From Verrucomicrobia bacterium GWC2_42_7 (lineage in GTDB: Bacteria > Verrucomicrobiota > Verrucomicrobiia > Opitutales > GWC2-42-7-A): 7,438 nt of DNA. Under the pieces are notes generated by a model, which did not search any database, was not told where the DNA came from, and saw only the letters and a program-made list of their open reading frames with translations. Position 1 is the stretch's first letter. Each line of letters opens with the position of its first letter. Below are positions 1 through 5,834 of this stretch, piece after piece. The position numbers and the translations under genes were made by a program. The stretch spans positions 2,443 to 9,880 of the forward strand of contig MIDO01000082.1 of assembly GCA_001831055.1 (NCBI GenBank). The letters run 5' to 3'.

Positions 1-50
1 GGGAAAGTTCATTTTGGGGACTATCATTTCCTTAGCAAAAAAGATTTTGA

Positions 51-1511
51 ATGACAACAGGTTATCAAGTAATAGCGAGGCGTTGGAGACCGCGGCAGTT
101 TAATCAGCTGGTGGGGCAGGATCATATTGTTCGGACACTTGGCAATGCCATCCGGCAAAATCGCATTGCCCATGCCTATCTTTTTGTAGGCCCCAGAGGG
201 ACGGGTAAGACAAGTACGGCGAGGTTGTTTGCTACGGCTTTGAATTGTGAAAATGGCCCATCTTTAGAGATCCCAGAAAATTCGGAAATATCGGCAGCGA
301 TTCAAAGTGGCTCGTGTATGGATGTCATTGAAATTGACGGTGCGTCCAATAACTCCGTTGAGCAAGTTCGAGATTTGAGGGAAGATTGCCAATATGCGCC
401 GTCTCAGTGTCGTTATAAGATTTATATCATCGACGAAGTCCACATGCTTTCTGTCGCCGCTTTCAATGCTTTGTTAAAAACCCTTGAAGAGCCGCCCCCT
501 CATGTGAAATTTATCTTTGCTACCACTGAATCGCATAAAGTCCCTGCTACGATACTTTCTCGTTGTCAACGTTTTGAATTCCGTCCTTTGGCGCAAAAAA
601 CCATTGCCGATAAACTGGAATTTATAGCAAAAGCGGAAAAAATAGATATCGATTACCCAGCGCTTTTATCGATTGCAAATATGGCTAATGGGGGGATGCG
701 AGATGCGCAATCTATTTTAGATCAAATGATTGCATTTTGCGGGGGTAAGATTTCCGAAAAAGACATTCTGGATGTCTATGGCTTGGCGTCTCCTGGCATC
801 ATTAAAACAATCGCCCAGGGAATTGCTTCGGCTGATTACGGATCTGTTATCAAGGCTGTAGATTCTTTGGCCGACGAGGGTCGCGATTTGTACCGCGTAT
901 TGGTGGATCTCCAATCCTATTTCCGTGAAGCTCTTATGGAGAACATTCGCACAAATTCCTCGGAAGGGCTTTTGGGCGTGTTACTTTCAACGGAATCGAT
1001 TATGCGCATCCTCGATACGCTTCATTCATCCGAGGACGCCGTGAAAAAAGGCCTTTCTGAAAAAGTAAATTTCGAAATCGCATTGCTGAAATCTATAGAC
1101 CAAAGTAGACGACGTCCGATTGATACCCTCATTAAACAACTTTCAACCGGTCTCCCTCAAGAGCCCGGCAAAAAAAAAATAGAGGAACTGAGTTCCCAAG
1201 AGCTGCAGGACCTGTCCCTTCGTTCGTATCTGGAAAAATTCGCTGGTTGTGCTGAGTATCCTGTTGATGATCAAGAGGAAGGTGTGATTCAATCGCTTCC
1301 GATAGAAAGTCCCTGTGCTTTACAAGTTCCTCCTTCCAGCTCCGACTCTGAAGAGCTCGTACCCTCCAATCCTTTTGAACAAAAAAAACCCGCTCTAGAC
1401 CTCGAACAGGCTATCGCAAAAATCCCCCCAGAAACAAGACAGCTGTTCGAAAACCTCTTCCGCGGCAATTTCGTCTCGGTATCAGAGGTACAAAAAGATA
1501 AGATTATATAG
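51..1511 (+). CDS. dnaX: DNA polymerase III subunit gamma/tau (DnaX)
   Basis: This is the ATPase subunit of the clamp loader, which opens the sliding clamp and loads it at primed DNA. The N-terminus has the family signature [10 protein letters not shown] (residues 5-14). Walker A is GPRGTGKT (47-54), Walker B IIDEVH (126-131), sensor 1 ATTE (157-160), and the SRC arginine-finger motif is at 170-172. AAA+ domains I-II and collar domain III run to about residue 370. A short, polar, probably disordered tail of about 110 residues follows, ending in a hydrophobic/aromatic patch ([10 protein letters not shown]). At 486 residues it is much shorter than E. coli tau (643). The zinc module is degenerate: only C66 of the usual four cysteines is clear. 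The start is chosen because family homology begins at once; no strong Shine-Dalgarno is seen. An A10 run at codons 374-377 may allow a short form. The last codon and the stop lie in a palindromic repeat arm. Confidence 0.97.
   Translation: MTTGYQVIARRWRPRQFNQLVGQDHIVRTLGNAIRQNRIAHAYLFVGPRGTGKTSTARLFATALNCENGPSLEIPENSEISAAIQSGSCMDVIEIDGASNNSVEQVRDLREDCQYAPSQCRYKIYIIDEVHMLSVAAFNALLKTLEEPPPHVKFIFATTESHKVPATILSRCQRFEFRPLAQKTIADKLEFIAKAEKIDIDYPALLSIANMANGGMRDAQSILDQMIAFCGGKISEKDILDVYGLASPGIIKTIAQGIASADYGSVIKAVDSLADEGRDLYRVLVDLQSYFREALMENIRTNSSEGLLGVLLSTESIMRILDTLHSSEDAVKKGLSEKVNFEIALLKSIDQSRRRPIDTLIKQLSTGLPQEPGKKKIEELSSQELQDLSLRSYLEKFAGCAEYPVDDQEEGVIQSLPIESPCALQVPPSSSDSEELVPSNPFEQKKPALDLEQAIAKIPPETRQLFENLFRGNFVSVSEVQKDKII
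1170..1196 (+). promoter_or_regulatory. Candidate slippage/frameshift site in dnaX (A10 run plus small hairpin)
   Basis: Ten consecutive A (1170-1179) encode K374-K376 and the first base of I377. Removing one A, or a +1 shift, reads AAA AAA AAA TAG, with the stop at 1180-1182, giving 376 residues. A -1 shift, or one added A, meets TGA at 1253-1255. A 5-bp hairpin, GGAAC-TGA-GTTCC (1184-1196), begins five bases after the run. The position matches the domain III/tau-tail boundary. Known precedents are transcriptional slippage in Thermus dnaX and the ribosomal frameshift in E. coli dnaX. Function here is inferred. Confidence 0.5.
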
Positions 1512-1678
1512 CATAAGACATTAAAGAAGAGACAAGAAGCGAAAACCTTTCTTTTCGCAAGAAAAGAAAGGTTTTCGCGCTTTCCAAAGAAAAGCGATTA
1601 TCGCCCAAGAAAAATCTAGCGATTTTTCTTGGGCGAGGGAATTTGTTTTGTAAGAACTTTAATGTCTTACGCTATATA
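1505..1678 (+). repeat. Palindromic element F, copy 1, overlapping the dnaX stop codon
   Basis: The outer 22-base arms 1505-1526 and 1657-1678 are inverted repeats differing at one position (a G-T pair) and begin TATATAGC. Inside are two perfect hairpins: an 18-bp stem, 1539-1556/1561-1578, closed by a GCAA loop, and a 16-bp stem, 1601-1616/1621-1636, closed by TAGC. The whole can fold as a three-way junction. The left arm contains the last sense codon and the TAG stop of dnaX (1506-1511). A linker, 1576-1601, recurs inverted at 2175-2200 with 25 of 26 bases identical, which defines a second copy. It may be a non-autonomous transposable element, a 3'-end processing or termination structure, or both. 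Confidence 0.8.
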
Positions 1679-1680
1679 GG

Positions 1681-1723
1681 TTGGGGGAACCGCTTTTGGT
1701 CCCCCAGAAAAGAGTTCTCCCAA
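1681..1723 (+). repeat. Small hairpin repeat G, copy 1
   Basis: TTGGGGGAAC (1681-1690) pairs with GTTCTCCCAA (1714-1723) with one G-T pair. Alternatively GGGGG (1683-1687) can pair with CCCCC (1701-1705), so two exclusive folds exist. A related unit with the same arms and the AACGCTTTT segment lies at 5649-5690. In both places it stands just before an E element. Role unknown. Confidence 0.6.
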
Positions 1724-1742
1724 CAGAAAGATGTTGTTTTAA

Positions 1743-1829
1743 GTTTCGAGAGTGTTGGACATCGGACTCACACTTCCTTACGTACGGATGTACGCTCGGT
1801 CGTGTTCGCCTCGTCCGCCTTCTCGAAAT
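1743..1829 (+). repeat. Repeat E, copy 1 (TACGTACG-core element)
   Basis: This G+C-richer block is bounded by short inverted ends TTTCGAG (1744-1750) and CTCGAAA (1822-1828). Its centre, ACACTTCCTTACGTACGGAT (1770-1789), recurs in E2 and in inverted E3. The block lacks stops in one frame, and the same frame is also open in E2 and E3. The derived peptides are dissimilar overall, have no start or ribosome site, and are better explained as shadows of a repeat. The function of the element is unknown. Confidence 0.75.
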
Positions 1830-1837
1830 CTTTAAAC

Positions 1838-2024
1838 TATAGTAAAACGCATTGAAAATGAATACAGTATTTTGTTCTGGGGCGATTTCTCATCCATCGC
1901 ATAATAAAAACCGTAAGGTTTTGATTATGCGATTATTAAAAGTGTTTCTTAGGAAGGTGCGGAAACCTTTCTTTCTTCAGAAAGAAGGGTTTCCGCGTAT
2001 CTATTCTCAATGCTATTTACTATA
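1838..2024 (-). mobile_element. P187 element, copy A (MITE-like, inverted relative to the other copies)
   Basis: This 187-bp element has 22-base terminal inverted repeats (1838-1859 and 2003-2024; 19 of 22 positions match) starting TATAGT and ending ACTATA. It holds two hairpins: 1896-1912/1917-1933 with loop GTAA, and 1959-1976/1979-1996. Its reverse complement is about 95% identical by eye to the copy at 6111-6297, with the same length. There is no coding capacity, so it would need a transposase supplied elsewhere. The TA-rich ends recall elements mobilised by IS630/Tc1-type enzymes, but no clear target duplication is resolved. Confidence 0.85.
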
Positions 2025-2077
2025 ACATCTTTCTGGCCCCCTCCGAAAAGGAATTTTCTGCGTTTTTGCGCGTTAAT

Positions 2078-2094
2078 AAAATCCCATAGGATTT
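2078..2094 (+). repeat. Hairpin at the outer edge of element F copy 2
   Basis: AAAATCC and GGATTTT flank a short loop, CATA, giving a 7-bp stem. It lies just outside the F2 arm that begins at about 2096. A smaller GAAAA-GGAA-TTTTC hairpin lies nearby at 2045-2058. These belong to the mosaic and no specific role is evident. Confidence 0.4.
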
Positions 2095-2095
2095 T

Positions 2096-2290
2096 TATAG
2101 CAAGTTTCATAAAAGTGGTTACAAAAAACAATCCCTTTGCGCGAACAAAAAAGTCACGCTTTTTTTGTTCGCGCATTATCGCTTTTCTTTGGAAAGCGCG
2201 AATTTTTATACGTTTTTTCTTTTCCCGTGAAAAAATCGTGGAAAAGTTTTCGCACCTTGTCACTTCTTTAAATTTCACGAGCGATTTCGA
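2096..2290 (-). repeat. Palindromic element F, copy 2, overlapping the dacB 3' end
   Basis: Read on the minus strand it follows the same order as F1: an arm, an ATTTAAAGAAGTGACAAGG segment (F1 has ATTAAAGAAGAGACAAG), a hairpin-1 region beginning GCGAAAAC, the conserved linker (2175-2200), hairpin 2 and an arm ending GCTATA. Hairpin 2 is a 15-bp stem, 2138-2152/2161-2175. Its bases differ from the F1 stem but remain fully paired. Hairpin 1 is poorly preserved. The dacB stop (2268-2270) falls in the ATTTAAAG segment, so the element lies downstream of dacB in the same sense that F1 lies downstream of dnaX. The outer limit inside dacB is uncertain. Confidence 0.65.
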
Positions 2291-3761
2291 TGACCGCCTT
2301 ATCGATAAGGGCGTTTATTTTGGGTCCCTCAAGTTTTGAGTTATTGATCATGAAGGCGAAGGCGACGAGTTCTCTGTTTTTTGTATAAACGTAGCCTGCT
2401 AGGGTCCGGACCCCATTTAAGCTTCCTGTTTTTGCGAAAACTTGTTTATAGGCGGGCGTATTGATAAAGCGATTCTGTAGAGTCCCGTCGACGCCTCCGA
2501 TAGGTAGACATTGTTTGAATTTTTCAAAAAAGGGTCTCTTTGATAAGTAATTGAGTAATAAGATGATCGATTCTGGCGTAACGAAGCTTTGTCTTCCTCC
2601 GGATGCGTCGGCCATATTTAAGGAATAGGGGTCTATGGGAATTCGTTTTAGGTAAGTATTTAATAGGGCGGTTAGTTTTTCTTTGGATGAAGAGCGTATC
2701 ATGTTGACCTGCAATCGCTTCATTATTAACTCTGCATATAAATTGTCGCTCTTTTTTAACATATGGGATACCAATTCAATGAGTGGTGGCGACTGGTACG
2801 TCGCTAGTAAATGGGTGTTCTTACCATAATAATTTTTGGGCATTTTGAGGGTTTTTGATTTGCCGCAGATTTGGATTTTATGTTGCTTTAGTTTTTCTCT
2901 AAATGATTGTAGGAAAAGTATATGAGGTTTTTTTACTGTGATCCCCTCATGGCGAGTGCTGCTGTCTAATGCAATTTGTCCTGTGATATAGGCTTTGCTA
3001 TTTACTCCCCGTTTGCGGTTTACCTCGAGGACTGTGTTTGCTTTTGCCTCGACCGTATTTACTCGGTTTTCAACCTTCAGATAGCCTATATCCGGCACAA
3101 GTTTTACGGAAGAGAGCGTATTACTTTCCTTTGCTGGTTTGATGAGTAAGGTGATGCAATTGTTGTTGAAAGATAATGCGTTAATTTGAGGGAAGTAGTC
3201 GAAAGGTTCATCATTCCATTCCCAACCCGTTGGGACCGTTTCCCCGCCAAACAGAGAGATGTCCGCCAGAAGTAATCCGTCGACTTTATTAATTCCTGCA
3301 GCAGATACAGCGTCTGCCCAATCCTTTAGAAAGAGGGTAGTATCTTGATTTTCTCGATAAAAATAGTTAATGGATGGATCCCCGCCTCCCACTACAATCA
3401 AGTCTCCATGCAATGTGCCATTTTCTATGGTACCATTATAATAGAGCTTTGTTTCAAAACGAAACTCTTTTCCCAATTCATCCAGTGCGAAACTGGCGGT
3501 AAATAATTTTAGCGTAGAAGCAGAAAGGAAGCTTTTCTTTTCATTGAGTGAAAAAATAACCTTGTTCTTATGGACGAAAGATACCATTGCTCCTACTTGC
3601 GCATGAGCTAACTCAGGATCTGAGAAAATATGTTGAAGCCTATCGCGTAGCGTTGTAACGATTTCTGCTTGTCCTTGTAATGTGCTGATGCAAAAGAAAA
3701 TAAGCCATAGGAGCTTGAAGCAAGCGTTCCTTTCGAATGCCTCAAATTTTACCCTAAACAT
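2268..3761 (-). CDS. dacB: D-alanyl-D-alanine carboxypeptidase/endopeptidase, S13 (PBP4) family
   Basis: This periplasmic penicillin-binding protein trims and cleaves peptidoglycan peptides. Numbered from the start at 3761 (497 residues), the active-site motif STLK has the catalytic serine at S82, SDN is at about 338-340, and KTGS is at about 444-447. The fold marker GDLIVVGGGDPS lies near residue 120. An N-terminal signal peptide is likely: a basic stretch, hydrophobic LLWLIFF, and possible cleavage after QGQA. The length is normal for the family. The open frame continues upstream to 3848. The start at 3761 has GAGGGG seven bases ahead, but the ATG at 3776 also has GGAAGG, so the start is not certain. 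The last codons overlap element F2. It has no operon partner; neighbouring genes are separated by repeats. Confidence 0.93.
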   Translation of the reverse strand: MFRVKFEAFERNACFKLLWLIFFCISTLQGQAEIVTTLRDRLQHIFSDPELAHAQVGAMVSFVHKNKVIFSLNEKKSFLSASTLKLFTASFALDELGKEFRFETKLYYNGTIENGTLHGDLIVVGGGDPSINYFYRENQDTTLFLKDWADAVSAAGINKVDGLLLADISLFGGETVPTGWEWNDEPFDYFPQINALSFNNNCITLLIKPAKESNTLSSVKLVPDIGYLKVENRVNTVEAKANTVLEVNRKRGVNSKAYITGQIALDSSTRHEGITVKKPHILFLQSFREKLKQHKIQICGKSKTLKMPKNYYGKNTHLLATYQSPPLIELVSHMLKKSDNLYAELIMKRLQVNMIRSSSKEKLTALLNTYLKRIPIDPYSLNMADASGGRQSFVTPESIILLLNYLSKRPFFEKFKQCLPIGGVDGTLQNRFINTPAYKQVFAKTGSLNGVRTLAGYVYTKNRELVAFAFMINNSKLEGPKINALIDKAVIEIAREI

Positions 3762-3787
3762 AGTTGGACCCCTCATGAATCCCTTCC
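3762..3787 (-). promoter_or_regulatory. Two overlapping ribosome-binding options for dacB
   Basis: On the minus strand GGAAGG (3782-3787) precedes an ATG at 3774-3776. GAGGGG (3769-3774) overlaps that ATG and precedes a second ATG at 3759-3761. Both spacings are acceptable. The downstream start is preferred because it gives the more compact signal peptide, but the upstream one would add only five residues. Confidence 0.55.
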
Positions 3788-3837
3788 TATCACAACTCAT
3801 AATGCCTATCAAGCGAATACATGGATAATTACAAAAT

Positions 3838-3859
3838 AGAAGTGACAAGGTGCGAAAAC
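3838..3859 (+). repeat. F-element fragment; inverted repeat partner of 2246-2267
   Basis: These 22 bases (containing GTGACAAGGTGCGAAAAC) are a perfect inverted copy of 2246-2267, so matching inverted repeats flank the whole dacB gene, with one arm directly after its stop codon. The sequence corresponds to the segment of element F leading into hairpin 1. The match ends soon after CCTTTCT, so this is a truncated F copy. Recombination between the arms could in principle invert dacB. Confidence 0.75.
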
Positions 3860-3893
3860 CTTTCTGGAGGACGATGGGTTCCCCTCAGTTTTT

Positions 3894-3924
3894 TAGAGAC
3901 CTCCAGGTTTTTTAGAGGTGTCTA
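3894..3924. repeat. Hairpin in the dacB upstream gap
   Basis: TAGAGACCTC (3894-3903) pairs with GAGGTGTCTA (3915-3924) at nine of ten positions around an 11-base loop. A short direct repeat, GTTTTTTAGAG, lies on either side of the first arm. A loosely similar GTTTTTAGAGGTCCTCAC stretch occurs near 5068, upstream of the lipoprotein gene. Apart from this hairpin I see nothing recognisable between 3860 and 4135: no gene, RNA or promoter. Confidence 0.4.
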
Positions 3925-4135
3925 ATTTTGAACAGACTATGCCAATAATATGTCTTAATTGCTGAGGGCAAAATAAAATTAGAAGATCGCATTAATTAAG
4001 CGTTGAGGGTCTATTCGTCAGGTTTTGTCCTCAGCTCGGAGCGGGGTCGTGTTGTACAAAGGAAGACAGAGTGTATGTTTTGTTCTCCTCCTGCTCCGGG
4101 CACCTCTAAAGGTGAAGCTTTTGGCATTTTGTTGG

Positions 4136-4318
4136 TATAGATAATAGCATTAATAGGTACGCGGAAACCCTTCTTTCTGAAGAAAGAAAGGTTTCCGTGC
4201 CTTCCCAAGAAACACCTTTAATAATCGCATAATAAAAACCTTACGGTTTTATTATGCGATGGATGAGAAGTGGCCCCAAAACAAAATACTGTATTCATTT
4301 TCGATGCGTTTTTGTTTG
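4136..4318 (+). mobile_element. P187 element, copy B
   Basis: It begins TATAGATAATAGCATT and ends in a degenerate arm (TTCGATGCGTTTTTGTTTG) that has lost the terminal ACTATA. Hairpin 1 is at 4161-4197 and hairpin 2 at 4224-4240/4245-4260 with loop TTAC. The segment AAAACAAAATACTGTATTCA (4279-4298) is identical to copy C. It ends about 20 bp beyond the stop codon of the small secreted-protein gene. It is more diverged than copies A and C. Confidence 0.8.
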
Positions 4319-4337
4319 CGTCAAAGAAGTATTCTGT

Positions 4338-4700
4338 TTAGAGGGTTAGGGGGGGTAGTGATGTCACTGCGGGATAGGCTTTTACAAAAAATGCTGCTTC
4401 TTTTATTATATTGTTTTCCCGCTTGGTAATTGTATACGTACTTGTGGTCGGGCTCAAATGGGAAAAGTAGTCTTTTTGTGTGGGGGAAAGGTCTACAGCA
4501 TGCTCTCCAGAAAAGGTAATGTTCACGATATGTCCAGATTTAACTTGTTGCGAGGCATAAGAATAAGCCTCAGGGCCAGATTTAGGCTTAGATGCGCACT
4601 TACTAGCATTTGGATCGCCATTGGGGTCAACAATTATTAAAATGTCTGCAAATGAGAGTGAAGACATTGTTAGTGCCAATAAAAAAGGAAAGCATTTCAT
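4338..4700 (-). CDS. Small predicted secreted protein of unknown function
   Basis: I do not recognise this 120-residue protein. It opens with a convincing signal peptide: K2, a hydrophobic run (FPFLLALTMSSL), then LSFA as a likely cleavage site before DILIIVDPNG. That leaves a mature protein of about 102 residues, presumably periplasmic or exported. The mature part has one cysteine (C35), many Ser/Thr/Pro residues (for example SHLSPTTSTYT), no lipobox and no further membrane segment. No clear Shine-Dalgarno precedes the ATG, so the start rests on the signal peptide. The stop lies about 20 bp from P187 copy B, so the C-terminus could have been altered by that insertion. It might also be a decayed or orphan gene. 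Confidence 0.6.
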   Translation of the reverse strand: MKCFPFLLALTMSSLSFADILIIVDPNGDPNASKCASKPKSGPEAYSYASQQVKSGHIVNITFSGEHAVDLSPTQKDYFSHLSPTTSTYTITKRENNIIKEAAFFVKAYPAVTSLPPLTL

Positions 4701-4746
4701 CGGGGAAATGACGCTATTTAGTTCAAAAAGAGAGTCAAGAAAATCA

Positions 4747-4771
4747 AAAACGCATTGTGCGTGTTTTTTAT
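4747..4771 (-). terminator. Possible rho-independent terminator after tRNA-Gln
   Basis: ACGCA (4750-4754) and TGCGT (4758-4762) form a 5-bp stem with a TTG loop, flanked by A-rich and T-rich runs that extend the pairing. Read on the minus strand the stem is followed by TTTTTGATTTT, as in an intrinsic terminator. T-runs on both sides make it potentially bidirectional. The stem is short and its bases resemble a P187 end (AAAACGCATTG), so it may be a repeat remnant used as a terminator. Confidence 0.4.
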
Positions 4772-4784
4772 AAGCCGGAAATTC

Positions 4785-4840
4785 CCTCCTTTTACCTCAA
4801 AAAGAAAAGGGTCGCATCTTGCCATTTTCTAACTGCCCTC
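4785..4840 (+). repeat. Repeat remnant similar to 6293-6340
   Basis: The stretch TACCTCAAAAAGAA followed by an AAGGGT..CGCATCT..CCATT pattern parallels TACCTCAAAAAGAAGGGTTTCCGCATCTCCATT at 6296-6328. This indicates a decayed fragment of the same palindromic mosaic beside the tRNA. The alignment needs small gaps and is only suggestive. Confidence 0.4.
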
Positions 4841-4871
4841 TGCTCTGCCTGCCAATGGGATTCTCTCAGAG

Positions 4872-4945
4872 TGGCTGCCCGGCAAGGATTCGAACCTTGA
4901 CAAACTGAGTCAGAGTCAGTTGTGCTACCATTACACCACCAGGCA
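4872..4945 (-). tRNA. tRNA-Gln, anticodon CUG
   Basis: On the minus strand 74 bases fold as a standard cloverleaf. The acceptor stem TGCCTGG pairs with CCGGGCA, with one T-G pair. The D stem is GTG/CAC with TAATGGTAG. The anticodon stem ACTGA/TCAGT encloses loop CTCTGAC, giving anticodon CUG for codon CAG. The T stem CAAGG/CCTTG encloses TTCGAAT. The discriminator is G73 and CCA is encoded. A TATATT box (4952-4957) lies six bases before the first tRNA base and is a plausible -10 element, but no -35 at proper spacing is seen. Confidence 0.96.
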
Positions 4946-5130
4946 ATGAGGAATATAACACCCTTAAAAAACCAAGCCTAGACGTCAAGAAAAGTTTTAA
5001 AAATTAGTTATGAGTCTTACCTCCTTTTCATAAGGGGCTCAGGAAAACCCATTTTGGGAGGCTTGAAGTTTTTAGAGGTCCTCACTTTTTAACTTGCCTA
5101 TGTTATAGAAGGGGAGGCATTATAGGATAA

Positions 5131-5634
5131 ATGAAAAGGCTTGGTTTCTTTAGTTTTTTAGTTGCATCTATATTGATGATTTCTGGGTGTGCCTATCATC
5201 CGGGTGCACCGAAGCTTCAATTTAAATCGATCTATATTCGCCCTGCCACCAATAAGACCTTTGTCCCGCAATTTCAGGCCTTACTGACCCAACAGGTGGC
5301 TCAATCCTTTCTTCAAGAGGGAAATATTGCCGTTGTTGAGAATGACGAAGCGGACGTCACCCTAATAATAGAGGTGGGTAATTATACTAGGGGAATGGCA
5401 GCAACGCAAGCATCGGACACCGCGTTAGCCAAAGCTGTGGCATTGGGAATATCGGTTCAGTGTTCTCTCATCGATAACGAAAAAGAGAAGGCACTTTTTG
5501 AAAATCGGACCATTTTTTCAGATATTCGCGTGCTCGTAAATGAAGATTATCTGACATCGGAGTACCAGTCCATGAGCGAATTAGCGCGTTCAATAGCACT
5601 CAAAATCAAAAATTCCGTAATTAGTACATGGTAA
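5131..5634 (+). CDS. LptE-like outer-membrane lipoprotein (LPS assembly)
   Basis: This 167-residue lipoprotein has a signal sequence (basic MKR, hydrophobic FFSFLVASILMI) and lipobox ISGC with acylated C20, followed by AYHPG as in LptE-type proteins. The pattern SIYIRPATNKTFVPQFQALLTQ (about 34-55), then a variable-strand ADVTLIIEVGNYTRG, LFENRTIF and a C-terminal helix ending in Trp, matches LptE homologues as I remember them. LptE plugs the LptD barrel that places LPS in the outer leaflet; no lptD is in this window. Ala after Cys (no Asp at +2) favours outer-membrane sorting. The start is ATG 5131 with AGGA three bases upstream; a GGGGAGG (5111-5117) is too far to be ideal. Another periplasmic lipoprotein family is possible, so no symbol is assigned. 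Confidence 0.75.
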   Translation: MKRLGFFSFLVASILMISGCAYHPGAPKLQFKSIYIRPATNKTFVPQFQALLTQQVAQSFLQEGNIAVVENDEADVTLIIEVGNYTRGMAATQASDTALAKAVALGISVQCSLIDNEKEKALFENRTIFSDIRVLVNEDYLTSEYQSMSELARSIALKIKNSVISTW

Positions 5635-5648
5635 GGGAAATAGAGGCT

Positions 5649-5690
5649 TTGGGGAAACGCTTTTTCGCGGACTAAAAGCAGTTTCTCTAA
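5649..5690 (+). repeat. Small hairpin repeat G, copy 2
   Basis: TTGGGGAAAC (5649-5658) pairs with GTTTCTCTAA (5681-5690), with G-T pairs accounting for both mismatches. The interior starts GCTTTTT as in copy 1 (GCTTTTGG). It lies 15 bp after the lipoprotein stop codon and just before E copy 2, and could act as a 3' hairpin. A right-half fragment, AAAAGCAGTTTCCCCC (6347-6362), lies before the recJ stop. Confidence 0.55.
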
Positions 5691-5692
5691 TA

Positions 5693-5815
5693 GAAAAACT
5701 TGAGTTCAAAGTTTCGAGTGTGTTGGGCTACGAATTCGGGCTCAGTCACGTACGTATGTACGCTCCTTTGCCCTCATCTTGCCCGCCTGCTCGAAACCTT
5801 GAGCTGACGTTTTTC
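5693..5815 (+). repeat. Repeat E, copy 2
   Basis: The 26-base arms 5693-5718 and 5790-5815 are inverted repeats with about four mismatches (GAAAAACTTGAGTTC... against ...GACGTTTTTC). The core contains CACGTACGTATGTACGCTC (5747-5765), shared with E1 and inverted E3. It follows hairpin G2, as E1 follows G1, so G-E is a recurring module. There is no credible coding sequence. Confidence 0.75.
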
Positions 5816-5834
5816 GGACTCCCTTTTCCCAAAA

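Noticed and set aside
717..914. 65-residue minus-strand open frame
   Set aside because: Antisense to the conserved dnaX AAA+/collar region.
1643..1855. 70-residue plus-strand open frame across the G1/E1 repeats
   Set aside because: It lies wholly in repeat elements, lacks a ribosome site and has no protein-like features; the openness comes from the G+C-richer E core.
1505..2267. Clustered palindromes as a possible CRISPR array
   Set aside because: Units are of different families, in both orientations, without regular spacers, and no cas gene is present.
1949..2339. Overlapping 109-residue open frames on both strands
   Set aside because: They cross P187 copy A, F2 and the dacB 3' end; Lys/Phe-rich translations of A/T palindromes are not protein-like.
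4090..4115. tRNA-3'-end-like sequence (GCTCCGGGCACCTC)
   Set aside because: No T loop, anticodon arm or D arm can be formed around it; the CACCT-CTAA-AGGTG hairpin is too small to mean much.
4011..4208. 65-residue minus-strand open frame
   Set aside because: Its start lies inside P187 copy B, with no Shine-Dalgarno and no recognisable product.
4946..4995. TTGACG with TATATT as the tRNA-Gln promoter
   Set aside because: The TATATT box is well placed but the two hexamers are 25 bp apart, too far for a standard promoter.
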